Assembly: GCA_015521735.1 (NCBI GenBank)
Contig: WANQ01000003.1
Span: forward strand, 1 to 64,000
Origin: Pyrodictiaceae archaeon
Lineage (GTDB): Archaea > Thermoproteota > Thermoprotei_A > Sulfolobales > WANQ01
Direction of reading: 5' to 3'
DNA: 64,000 nucleotides
The position numbers and the translations under genes are program-made. The notes under the pieces are model-generated. The model was not told where the DNA came from and did no database searches. It saw nothing but the letters and a program-made list of their open reading frames with translations. Of the stretch, positions 18,267 to 26,579 are shown one piece after another; the first letter of the stretch is position 1; the number at the start of each line of letters is the position of its first letter.

Positions 18267-18678
18267 AGTAAGGCCTACAGAAGATCTAGAAAAAGTTAGG
18301 AAAGCATTATTGAATGTATTCGAGCCTGGCGAAATCAAAGTCATAGAAAGGAGTAAAGGCTATAAGCTAATTGTAGGTGAAAGCCGTAGCTATAGAAGCC
18401 TAGTAAAAATACACGAATTGATACGTAGAGAAAGAATTATGGATGCTGCTAGAAGTATCCTAAGAAAAGGTGTTATAGGAAACATGCTTGTATTCAAGGT
18501 GAATAAACAAGCAGCACTACAGGGTAGGCTGTCATTTGTAGAATCAGACTCTGAGTCGCCTATGGGAGCTATAACATTCATAGTTGAAACCAGTAACCCA
18601 TACGAAGTAATAGACTGGCTTGCACCTAAGACATCCATGGGTAAACCCTTATGGGAGAAGGACATGCCCAAGAACTAG
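18241..18678 (+). CDS. UPF0201 family protein
   Basis: A 145-residue protein beginning KIRVEVEVRPTEDLEKVRKALLNVF, typical of archaeal UPF0201. It has an alpha/beta fold related to ribosomal protein L5-like domains. Later conserved parts are LVGESRSYRSLVKIHELIRRE and PMGAITFIVETSNP. The TTG start lies inside the UPF0200 gene, so translation is likely coupled. The role is unknown; RNA binding has been suggested for the family. It is convergent with rnz, 12 bp apart. Confidence 0.82.
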   Translation: MVKIRVEVEVRPTEDLEKVRKALLNVFEPGEIKVIERSKGYKLIVGESRSYRSLVKIHELIRRERIMDAARSILRKGVIGNMLVFKVNKQAALQGRLSFVESDSESPMGAITFIVETSNPYEVIDWLAPKTSMGKPLWEKDMPKN

Positions 18679-18690
18679 ACTACACCTAAT

Positions 18691-19581
18691 CTATAATGGT
18701 ATTATCATGTAATCTTCTGCAAGAACTACATTACTATGGTATTTCCTTGCATCATCAACTAGTATTCTCGCATCATCACTATACCTAGCACTGATATGAG
18801 TTAGTACAAGCATTTTAGCATTTGCTGACCTAGCAATTCTACCAGCATCTCCAGCAGTAGAGTGCCCCTCATTATGAGCTTCAGTTGAATAGCTATCATC
18901 AAATGTAGAGTCATGGATTAGCACATCAGCGTTTAGGGAATTCTCAACTACACTAAAAGTCGGCCTAGTATCCCCAGTATACACTATCTTATAGCCGCTT
19001 ACTTCAACAACATAGTCACTACTACGTATTAAGCGTTTATTCCATACCAAATCCTTTCCAGATTTAATTAAACTCCACAACCTTCTGGGTATACCCTCGT
19101 TTTCAAGCCTCCTAGTATCTAGTATAAGCCTCTTCTTCTCCTCAAATACATAACCATATGAAGGCATATCGTGGTCTACGGGGAATCTTTTAACAATATA
19201 TTTGCCTCCATCATATAATTCATCTTCCTCTCTTACAATTATGTTAAACTTTGGTCTATGCCTCGTAGCTTCTATGGCCGAGTTAACGTAGTCTTCAACA
19301 CCTTTAGGACCATAAATGATTAGTGATTCACTCCTATTATACATGGCCATAGTCTGTATTAGCCCTGGCAAACCAAATAGGTGATCGCCGTGTAAATGTG
19401 TGATGAAGACTGCTCGTATTTTAACAGGGCTTAAACCCATTTCTATTAACTTATACTGTGCTCCCTCGCCTACGTCAAATAATAGTATATCTGATAAGTA
19501 TCTAAGAGCTATTGAAGGCAAACCTCTATTCTTGGATGGTACAGCCGCTCCAGTACCAAGCATATATATCATAGTCTTCAA
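18691..19581 (-). CDS. rnz: ribonuclease Z
   Basis: Metallo-beta-lactamase-fold endonuclease that cuts tRNA precursors just after the discriminator base. The zinc motif THLHGDHLFGLPGL is near residues 61-74, with further ligands in YTGDTRPT, IHDSTFDDS, EGHSTAGDAGRIA and LTHISARYSD. The length of 296 aa is normal for the short form. Its stop region overlaps nothing, while its start overlaps trmG10 by 4 bp. Since the tRNA-Pro here encodes CCA, RNase Z would mainly serve CCA-less precursors. Confidence 0.94.
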   Translation of the reverse strand: MKTMIYMLGTGAAVPSKNRGLPSIALRYLSDILLFDVGEGAQYKLIEMGLSPVKIRAVFITHLHGDHLFGLPGLIQTMAMYNRSESLIIYGPKGVEDYVNSAIEATRHRPKFNIIVREEDELYDGGKYIVKRFPVDHDMPSYGYVFEEKKRLILDTRRLENEGIPRRLWSLIKSGKDLVWNKRLIRSSDYVVEVSGYKIVYTGDTRPTFSVVENSLNADVLIHDSTFDDSYSTEAHNEGHSTAGDAGRIARSANAKMLVLTHISARYSDDARILVDDARKYHSNVVLAEDYMIIPL

Positions 19582-20645
19582 GGTCTACGTGTCACCCAAA
19601 GTATTCTAGTTAAGCTTCCATGGACTCTCATGTAGTGTTTCTCAACAAGGTATAATCCAGTAGACCTAACTATATCTGTAACGTCTACGTAGTGAGGAGT
19701 CGCAAAGACAATATAGCCTCCATTTACAATTACTTCTACAGCATTATTTAAGAAATCAACTAGTATTTCCTCAACTCCACGTCCTATAGTAGATGTAGAC
19801 CTACCATAGGGGGGATCAGTTCCAATACTACCAATAAAACCATACATAGATTTTAATGGTAGCTTAGTTGCATCACCATGTATTAACTCATAGTCTTGGA
19901 AGCCATAGTATTCAATATTAACTCTTGCTCCCTCAATCATTACTGGGTTCAAGTCAATACCTATAACTTTATAACCCATAAATAATGCTTCAATCAAGAA
20001 CCCACCAGTACCACAGAAAGGGTCAAGGTAATAGTATTCTCGCTTAGGTCTAGAAAGATTAACGAATACACGTGATAATTCTACACTAAGTGCACCAGGT
20101 CTAAAGAACGGTCTCTTAGCTGGGCTACGCTTACTAAAACTTTTTGTATCTACTTGACCTAGGATTACACCTATAACTACTACTCCTTCAGTAACTACTA
20201 CTCTTACAATGGTTTTGGGATTAACAAGATTTACTCGTAGCCTACATTCACTTATAATCTTAGAGGCTAACGCGTCAATGAGCTCTCTATCACTTAGACT
20301 AGCTCTATGTCCCTTAAATCTTCGTAACCTTATAGCGAACTCTCCTTCAACATAGCTACATATATCAAGTTCTCTTAGCTTGGAATAGAATTCTTCTCTA
20401 CTACTAGTAATAGATGCTACATGTAATCCAACTTCTTTGACCATGCCAGCTCTAGAGATAATGTCCTTGTATGAATTATTTGTAGATCTATATATTACAA
20501 CATTATCATGTAAATGGTCAATAACGTATGCATGGTTTTCTGATTCAAGTATAGCTCTAAGTTCAGCTAATGGTAAAGTAACATGTTCCCCAGAAAGTAT
20601 TGCATAAAATCTACGTAATTTCACATAAATAACCCTTGAAACCAT
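19578..20645 (-). CDS. trmG10: tRNA (guanine-10) N2-methyltransferase with THUMP domain (Trm-G10)
   Basis: Methylates G10 of tRNA, usually to m2,2G. The N-terminal half (residues 1-160) is a THUMP-type RNA-binding region with IRLRRFKGHRASLSDRELIDAL. The C-terminal half is a Rossmann methyltransferase: YLDPFCGTGGFLIEA as motif I, IGIDLNPVMIEGARVN as motif II and the amino-methyltransferase motif TDPPYGRSTS. The length of 355 aa agrees with the archaeal family. It follows prs by 8 bp and overlaps rnz by 4 bp. Confidence 0.9.
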   Translation of the reverse strand: MVSRVIYVKLRRFYAILSGEHVTLPLAELRAILESENHAYVIDHLHDNVVIYRSTNNSYKDIISRAGMVKEVGLHVASITSSREEFYSKLRELDICSYVEGEFAIRLRRFKGHRASLSDRELIDALASKIISECRLRVNLVNPKTIVRVVVTEGVVVIGVILGQVDTKSFSKRSPAKRPFFRPGALSVELSRVFVNLSRPKREYYYLDPFCGTGGFLIEALFMGYKVIGIDLNPVMIEGARVNIEYYGFQDYELIHGDATKLPLKSMYGFIGSIGTDPPYGRSTSTIGRGVEEILVDFLNNAVEVIVNGGYIVFATPHYVDVTDIVRSTGLYLVEKHYMRVHGSLTRILWVTRRP

Positions 20646-20653
20646 AATGACTA

Positions 20654-21544
20654 TTACAGTGTGCCTAATTGCTTAATAGCTTCAGTGATTAATGGTGCAA
20701 CATTAACTACTTTAACCTCACTAGGTACTGGTACAGTGTTTGCTGCAACAATTTCCTTTATGCCAGACTCAACTAGTAGTTTAAGAGCATTACCTACTAG
20801 TAAGGCGTGAGCACAAGCAGCATAAACATTTAAAGCACCATCCTCTAAAGCTTTCCTTGCAGCTAGTGCCATGGTCTTACCGGTGCTTATGATATCATCT
20901 ACTATGATGACCTCTCTTTCCTTGACGCTTAAAGTTTTAGGTTTAACTGTGATTTCTCCAGTAACCCTATCCCTATGCTTCTCAAGGTAATCATATTCTC
21001 CTCCAAGGAGTTTAGCGAGAAGTTGGGCTCGCGGTAATGCACCCTTATCTGGTGCAAGGACTATCACATTATCAAGACCCTTATCCTTAAAGTATTCTGC
21101 TAATGCATAAGCAACTTTGACGTTTACGGCTTTACCTTCAAAATACCTTAACACGTACTCCTTGTGTACTTCAACAACTACTAATGCATTAGCACCCATA
21201 GATCTAATTGCTTTTAATAAAGTCTTAACACTAATTGCTTCACCTTCACGGAACCTCCTATCCTGTCTAGCATATGCTAGGTATGGTACAACAGCTACAA
21301 TATTCCTAGCTCCGAGATCTCTAAGCGCATCAATTGCTAATAATAGCTCAAGTACGTGTTTATCCTGTGGAGCATACGTAGATTGTACTACAATTACGTC
21401 TTCGCCTTCAACGCTTACTGGAATCCTAATATAGGATTCTCCGTCAGGGAATACCTTGCTCTCAACTCTAACATGTTCTAAGCCAAGTAATCTAGCTACT
21501 TCCTCATCCAAACCATTAGTAGCAGTTAAACCTAAAACAATCAA
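20654..21544 (-). CDS. prs: ribose-phosphate pyrophosphokinase
   Basis: Makes PRPP for nucleotide, His and Trp synthesis. Family blocks are VESKVFPDGESYIRIP, the ATP-binding loop with VPYLAYARQDRRFREGEAISVKT (shown in part) and the PRPP site VIIVDDIISTGKTM near residue 215. At 296 aa it is of the archaeal (class III-like) length, shorter than bacterial enzymes. First in a prs-trmG10-rnz unit. Confidence 0.95.
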   Translation of the reverse strand: MIVLGLTATNGLDEEVARLLGLEHVRVESKVFPDGESYIRIPVSVEGEDVIVVQSTYAPQDKHVLELLLAIDALRDLGARNIVAVVPYLAYARQDRRFREGEAISVKTLLKAIRSMGANALVVVEVHKEYVLRYFEGKAVNVKVAYALAEYFKDKGLDNVIVLAPDKGALPRAQLLAKLLGGEYDYLEKHRDRVTGEITVKPKTLSVKEREVIIVDDIISTGKTMALAARKALEDGALNVYAACAHALLVGNALKLLVESGIKEIVAANTVPVPSEVKVVNVAPLITEAIKQLGTL

Positions 21545-21656
21545 TACTTAAACCCTCTAGGCCATGTACCTATTAGCTTTAAACTACCAATAGTTTACTT
21601 AGAGGAAACTAAATATTAGGATTTCTACAAGAACACAGTAAGAAGGTATAAGAGGA

Positions 21657-22640
21657 ATGAGTAATAGTTGTAGGCGCTGTCCACTAAAATGCACTGGTAC
21701 ACCTAACGGAGTAATAGGCAGATGCGGTGTAGTAGAAGTATACGATAACAAAGATGTTGACAAGTATCCCTGGATGATAGCTGACGCCAACATTGTAGTA
21801 ATTGAGAAAACACCCTTCTACCACTATAAACCAGGATCATGGGTTTTAACCCTATGGGTACCTGGATGCCCATATAGTTGTAGAAACTGTCCATGGAATG
21901 CAGGATCACAAGGCGTTGAGGCTGAAAAAGTATATGAGCTATATAAAGTAAAGGAAAAAGACGTTAAGGATTTCATTGAATCATCTAAAGCTGAGATAAT
22001 ACATATTACTGGTGGTGAACCTTTAATCCATGACTGGGTTATAGAGTTTTCATTGAAGTACAAGGAAGCCATGGATGTAACGTTAAAGTCTACATTAAAT
22101 GTAAGCATTGAGCGTATAGATAAGATGACTAGAGCTGTTAAGGCTGTACTCGTAGACATACCATTACTTGATGGGTTTACACCTAGTATTAAGGATGTAG
22201 TAGCCAATACTGCCTACCTAGAGAAACGTGGTGTCCACGTGGAGGTAATTGCAAGTATAGGAGCTAACATATTGTATGCTAAGAAAATGATAGATAAATA
22301 CCTTGCTAAGCTTAAAAGGGATACCCCAATACATGTAGCGTTTACTGAGCCTATTTCAGATAGACAAATGCTGGATATAATACAACGCATAGAAACTCTC
22401 GGATTTACTTATGTCTACGTAAAAGATGATCCTAGCGGAGAATACTCTACAACATATTGTCCTAGATGCGGCGAACCAGTAGTAATAAGAGATGCTTTAG
22501 GACTAAGAAGAATAGCTTTAAAGAACTCTAAATGCCCTAAATGTGGTTACCCAATAAAGATTATAGGTGCTGAAGTATATAGAAAACAAAGTAGAACTAC
22601 TAGACTTTTCGCTTCCGGAGAGAGGCTATGGCGAATCTAG
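21657..22640 (+). CDS. radical SAM protein, AmrS-like paralogue with C-terminal zinc ribbon
   Basis: A 327-residue radical SAM protein. The N-terminus has SCRRCPLKCTGTPNGVIGRCGV, a Cys cluster like the one that opens AmrS proteins. The radical SAM motif CPYSCRNCPWN (Cx3Cx2C) is near residue 74, and HITGGEPL is the glycine-rich SAM site. A zinc ribbon closes the protein (YCPRCGEPVV ... KCPKCGYPIK). It overlaps the next gene, a clear AmrS, by 13 bp, so the two are co-expressed. Probably a diverged duplicate acting in the same pathway; the substrate is unknown. Confidence 0.8.
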   Translation: MSNSCRRCPLKCTGTPNGVIGRCGVVEVYDNKDVDKYPWMIADANIVVIEKTPFYHYKPGSWVLTLWVPGCPYSCRNCPWNAGSQGVEAEKVYELYKVKEKDVKDFIESSKAEIIHITGGEPLIHDWVIEFSLKYKEAMDVTLKSTLNVSIERIDKMTRAVKAVLVDIPLLDGFTPSIKDVVANTAYLEKRGVHVEVIASIGANILYAKKMIDKYLAKLKRDTPIHVAFTEPISDRQMLDIIQRIETLGFTYVYVKDDPSGEYSTTYCPRCGEPVVIRDALGLRRIALKNSKCPKCGYPIKIIGAEVYRKQSRTTRLFASGERLWRI

Positions 22641-23719
22641 AAAAACTACTTAAAAGACCTAGTACTAGGGAAGCAAGGCTATGGAAGCCGTTAGGTAATG
22701 GAGTAGTAGAGTGCTATTTATGTCACCGTAGATGTATAATTAAACCTGGACGTTATGGTGCATGTGGTGTTAGAGCAAATATAAACGGTAAACTCTACAC
22801 CCTAGTATATGGTCTATTAACAGCAGCTAACGTAGACCCAATAGAGAAGAAACCCTTAATGCACTTCTATCCAGGCTCCTCAGTTCTATCAATATCTACT
22901 ACTGGATGCAACTTCTTCTGCCAATTCTGTCAAAACTGGACTATAAGCCAGCTAAGACACGATGAAATATATGGTCACCAAGCATCACCTGAAGATGTTG
23001 TAAAATGGGCTTTAGAGCAAGGAGCTGACGGCATAAGCTATACGTACAATGAGCCAACAGTATTCTACGAGTTCATGTATGATACAGCTAAGTTAGCCAA
23101 GAAGCACGGGTTATTCAATACTATGGTTACAAATGGGTACATGACCCCAGAAGCTGTAGATGAACTAGGAAAGCTGATAGATGCAGCTACTGTAGACTTT
23201 AAAGGTGGTGGTAACAAGGAGTTCTATCGCAGATTTATAATGGTTCCAGATCCTACACCAATATTTGATACACTTCTAGCAATGAAGGATAAAGGCTGGT
23301 GGATTGAGATAACTAATCTAGTAGTCCCAAAATATGGTGATAGTGAAGAAGATATCCGTAAACTAGCTAAATGGATTGTAGAAAACCTTGGACCAGAAAC
23401 ACCATTCCACTTACTAAGATTTCACCCAGACTACCGTATGATAGATATTCCGCCAACACCAGTAAAGCTACTTGAAAAACTCGCAAAAATAGCAGAAGAG
23501 GAGGGATTAAAACATGTATACATAGGGAATGTGCCAGGACATCCCAAGGAGCATACATATTGTCCTAGATGTGGTGCATTGCTGATTAAGAGATACGGCT
23601 TCTTCATAGAAGAATACAACTTAACAAAAGATGGACGATGCCCCAAATGCGGGTACAAGATCAATATTCGTGGAGAACCACGTATTAAATCAAAACTTCA
23701 CTGGTGGTCAATAATATAA
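22628..23719 (+). CDS. amrS: AmmeMemoRadiSam-system radical SAM enzyme (AmrS)
   Basis: A 363-residue radical SAM enzyme of the AmmeMemoRadiSam type. It shows CYLCHRRCIIKPGRYGACGVR at the start, NVDPIEKKPLMHFYPGS, the cluster motif CNFFCQFCQNW (Cx3Cx2C) and SYTYNEPTVFYEFM. A C-terminal zinc ribbon (YCPRCGALLI ... RCPKCGYKIN) mirrors that of the preceding gene. In other genomes AmrS goes with AMMECR1 and Memo proteins; neither is in this window. The reaction is unknown. Confidence 0.88.
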   Translation: MANLEKLLKRPSTREARLWKPLGNGVVECYLCHRRCIIKPGRYGACGVRANINGKLYTLVYGLLTAANVDPIEKKPLMHFYPGSSVLSISTTGCNFFCQFCQNWTISQLRHDEIYGHQASPEDVVKWALEQGADGISYTYNEPTVFYEFMYDTAKLAKKHGLFNTMVTNGYMTPEAVDELGKLIDAATVDFKGGGNKEFYRRFIMVPDPTPIFDTLLAMKDKGWWIEITNLVVPKYGDSEEDIRKLAKWIVENLGPETPFHLLRFHPDYRMIDIPPTPVKLLEKLAKIAEEEGLKHVYIGNVPGHPKEHTYCPRCGALLIKRYGFFIEEYNLTKDGRCPKCGYKINIRGEPRIKSKLHWWSII

Positions 23720-23735
23720 GTAGCTTATTGCTTAG

Positions 23736-23788
23736 TCAGATCTAGCCGGGTCATCATAGACTTACTCAGTGCCTAGCCTTATCTCCAT
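23736..23788 (-). ncRNA. candidate C/D box sRNA (minus strand)
   Basis: Read on the minus strand: C-like ATGGAGA (23788-23782), 12 nt TAAGGCTAGGCA, D' CTGA (23769-23766), 8-nt spacer, C' ATGATGA (23757-23751, exact consensus), 11 nt CCCGGCTAGAT, D CTGA (23739-23736). C', D' and D are perfect; only C is diverged. There is no terminal stem, and I could not place the guide targets. It lies in the 111-bp gap between amrS and the GPN GTPase gene. Confidence 0.45.
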
Positions 23789-23830
23789 ACACCTAGGATA
23801 CTAGTATTCGTGTAAGGGTGTATTAATACT

Positions 23831-24625
23831 ATGCCCTACTTCATAGTAATTGTTGGTCCAGCAGGATCAGGTAAATCATACTTAACAGCTGCTTTAAGCG
23901 AATGGATGGAGGATCAACAATTAAGTGTAGCAAAAATAAATCTTGACCCTGCAGCTGAGTGGCTACCATACTCGCCGGATATAGATGTTAGAGAATACGT
24001 TGATGCGAGAAAGGTCATGAAAGAATACAATCTCGGGCCTAATGGTGCTCTCATAGTATCTGTTGACATGTTAGTGAACTATTCTGATAATATTAGAGAA
24101 GAAGTAGAGTCAATAAAACCTAACTACATAATAATAGATTCACCTGGACAATTAGAATTGTTTGCATTTAGATCTTCTGGACCAGCCGTACTCGACACCA
24201 TTATAGGCAATGATAAATCAGTAACATTCTTCCTAGTAGATGCTTCATTTACTACTACTCCATCAACTTATGCCTCAATGCTAATGCTATCAGCATCAGT
24301 TTACATGAGGTTAAAGAAGCCTCAACTACTAGTATTAACGAAAGCAGATATGGTACCTAGAACTCACATAGATAGACTAGTATCTTGGAGTGAAGACATG
24401 TTTGAATTCCAACAAGCACTTATAAGCGAAGCACAGCAAGACATGCATGTATCCATGCTAGCACAAAACCTAGCCGAAATGCTATCAAATCTAGGATTAA
24501 CATGGTCACCTATAGTTACCTCAAGTAGAACTGGCGAAGGCCTTGAAAACCTCTATGCTGAAGCTCAACGTATTCTAAGTGGTGGTGAAGACTTCTTAAC
24601 AGAAGAGCCTTCGGGAAGACTCTAA
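23831..24625 (+). CDS. GPN-loop GTPase
   Basis: P-loop GTPase of the GPN family (264 aa). Walker A is GPAGSGKSYLTAAL, followed by NLDPAAEWLPYSPDIDVREYV, and the diagnostic Gly-Pro-Asn is in YNLGPNGALIVSVDM near residue 74. IIIDSPGQLELFAF is the Walker B region and LTKADMV the guanine-specificity motif. Eukaryotic relatives help assemble and import RNA polymerase II; the archaeal role is not settled. It is monocistronic by spacing. Confidence 0.92.
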   Translation: MPYFIVIVGPAGSGKSYLTAALSEWMEDQQLSVAKINLDPAAEWLPYSPDIDVREYVDARKVMKEYNLGPNGALIVSVDMLVNYSDNIREEVESIKPNYIIIDSPGQLELFAFRSSGPAVLDTIIGNDKSVTFFLVDASFTTTPSTYASMLMLSASVYMRLKKPQLLVLTKADMVPRTHIDRLVSWSEDMFEFQQALISEAQQDMHVSMLAQNLAEMLSNLGLTWSPIVTSSRTGEGLENLYAEAQRILSGGEDFLTEEPSGRL

Positions 24626-24730
24626 CCAATGCTTCATAAGTCGAGTTGTAGAGGTAAACACTCAAATAGTAGTATACATCCACAGTGAACGGGAACACTC
24701 TTCACCATACATTTAGGAGGGGTATCTATT

Positions 24731-25444
24731 TTGAGCAATGTAAGAGATATAATAGCTAAAGCACTAGGAGAAGGCAGATCAAAGCTCCTTGAACACGAAG
24801 CCTACGAGATTCTAGAAAAATACGGATTACCAGCACCAAAGTATGGACTAGCAAAAACACCTGAAGAAGCAGCTGAAATAGCAGAGAAAATAGGCTACCC
24901 AGTAGTCTTAAAGATAGTTTCACCAGACATAGTACATAAAAGCGATGTAGGAGGAGTAATATTAAACCTTAACTCAGCAAAAGAGGTAAAAGAAGCCTTC
25001 AATAAGATAATGGGTAATGTCAAAGAGAAAGCACCGAAAGCTAAGATAGCAGGTATACTTGTACAAGAAATGGTTCCACAAGACTTAGAAGTAATTGTAG
25101 GTGCTACAAGAGACCCAATATTCGGCCCAGTAGTAATGTTTGGTTTAGGAGGAGTATTCGTTGAAGTACTCAGAGACGTCTCATTTAGAGTAGTGCCATT
25201 AACAGAAGAAGACGCCTACGAAATGCTTGAGGAAATAAAGGCCAAGAAAATACTAGAAGGGTATAGGCATATAAAGCCTAGAGACAAGAAAGCCATAGTA
25301 AAGATAATACTAGGCGTATCAAAGATTATGGAAGAAAACCCAGAGATATCAGAACTAGACCTTAACCCAATAATGGTGTTCCCAGAAGGTCAGGGAGCAA
25401 AAATAGCCGATGTAAGAATAATAGTAAAGAAACCCTCACAATAA
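24731..25444 (+). CDS. ADP-forming acetyl/acyl-CoA synthetase beta subunit (ATP-grasp)
   Basis: A 237-residue ATP-grasp protein with YEILEKYGLPAPKYGLAKTPEEA at the start, VLKIVSPDIVHKSDVGGV, VQEMVPQDLEVIVGATRDPIFGP (read in parts) and ELDLNPIMVFPEG. It is the separate beta subunit of ADP-forming acyl-CoA synthetase, which makes ATP from acyl-CoA in archaeal fermentation of peptides or sugars. The alpha subunit is not adjacent. The TTG start has TAGGAGGGG about 10 nt upstream, a strong ribosome binding site suggesting high expression. Confidence 0.88.
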   Translation: MSNVRDIIAKALGEGRSKLLEHEAYEILEKYGLPAPKYGLAKTPEEAAEIAEKIGYPVVLKIVSPDIVHKSDVGGVILNLNSAKEVKEAFNKIMGNVKEKAPKAKIAGILVQEMVPQDLEVIVGATRDPIFGPVVMFGLGGVFVEVLRDVSFRVVPLTEEDAYEMLEEIKAKKILEGYRHIKPRDKKAIVKIILGVSKIMEENPEISELDLNPIMVFPEGQGAKIADVRIIVKKPSQ

Positions 25445-25559
25445 CCTAATAGAAAATGTCTGCCTTGTTTTATTCCGCTCATAAACCATAAATATCCCAT
25501 ACATGTAAATATCTGTTAAGCACCATATAGTATGCAATGTTAGCGTTGAGGGTAAATAT

Positions 25560-26459
25560 TTGGCACTAAACACTAGTGATGAAAAACTAACAAGACTACT
25601 AGAAGAAATAGACTCTCTAAGAGAAAAAATTAGAGAAGCTAAGGAAAAAAGAATGCAACTAATAGAGATTGTACGCGAACTTAAAGCTAAGCGTAGAGAA
25701 CACGTTGAACGTAGACGTACGTTAATAGAAGAGGCTAAGAGGCTTAAAAGTGAACGTAGGAACCTCATAGAAGAAATACGTGAACTAAGAGCTAGGCGAA
25801 GAGAAGTAAGAGAGAAACTTAAAGAACTAGTTAATAAGTTAAGCGAGAAACGTAGATTACTAAACGAGTATCAATCAAAGGTTAAAGCACCAATACACGT
25901 CATACAACGTAGACTCCAACAACTGGAATGGAAGCAAATGACCAGTGTTCTACCACTAGAAGTAGAAAAGGAGCTTATCCAAGAAATAGCACGACTAGAA
26001 GAACTATTAGAACAAGCATATAAAGCTAAACAGATAAAGAGAGAAGTCTATGAAGCAAAAGCCGAGTTAATGAAGCTTAGACTAGAGTTAAGTGAGTTAA
26101 CGTCAAAGATAAATGAAGTTAGCTCAAAAATATCAAGTATTGATGCAAGATTAAATGAGCTAAGCAAGGAAATAGATGAGTTAACAAATAAAATCAATGA
26201 GTTAAACACTCAGATAGAGTCATATTCAAGTGAAATAGAGAAAGCATCAGCTCACATACAAGAGCTATATAGTAAGCTAAGAGCTAAGAGAGAGGAATAT
26301 GCAAAGCTTGTAAGAGAGAAACAACAAGAGGAAATAAGACGTAGGCTGGAGGAGAAGAAACGTAGGGTTGAGGAGAAAGTAGCAAAATCCAAGAATAAGC
26401 GCCTTAGCCTTGAAGAATTAAAGCTATTATATGGTGAAGTAGAGGACCTAGAGGAATAG
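25560..26459 (+). CDS. archaeal coiled-coil protein (COG1340-like)
   Basis: A 299-residue protein that is almost wholly coiled coil, rich in Lys, Arg, Glu and Leu in heptad spacing (LLEEIDSLREKIREAKEKR; VREKLKELVNKLSEKRRLL). A central break at APIHVIQRRLQQLEWKQ suggests a hairpin that folds the coil back. This resembles the widely conserved archaeal COG1340 proteins of unknown role. The TTG start follows GAGGG by 8 nt. The next gene is a membrane protein in the same direction. Confidence 0.75.
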   Translation: MALNTSDEKLTRLLEEIDSLREKIREAKEKRMQLIEIVRELKAKRREHVERRRTLIEEAKRLKSERRNLIEEIRELRARRREVREKLKELVNKLSEKRRLLNEYQSKVKAPIHVIQRRLQQLEWKQMTSVLPLEVEKELIQEIARLEELLEQAYKAKQIKREVYEAKAELMKLRLELSELTSKINEVSSKISSIDARLNELSKEIDELTNKINELNTQIESYSSEIEKASAHIQELYSKLRAKREEYAKLVREKQQEEIRRRLEEKKRRVEEKVAKSKNKRLSLEELKLLYGEVEDLEE

Positions 26460-26579
26460 CAGACTATCTGGAGAATACATTTTAGACTTCCAGGTCAATA
26501 GTTATCTCGGTATTCCTTGCATTAACTAAGTAGTACTATAGGGTACAGTAATAGTTAGGCCATGTAAGGGTGGAGGAAT

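Noticed and set aside
24640-24705. Minus-strand C/D-like pattern GTGAAGA ... CTGT
   Set aside because: The guide is 13 nt, the D box is wrong and the other box pair is missing.
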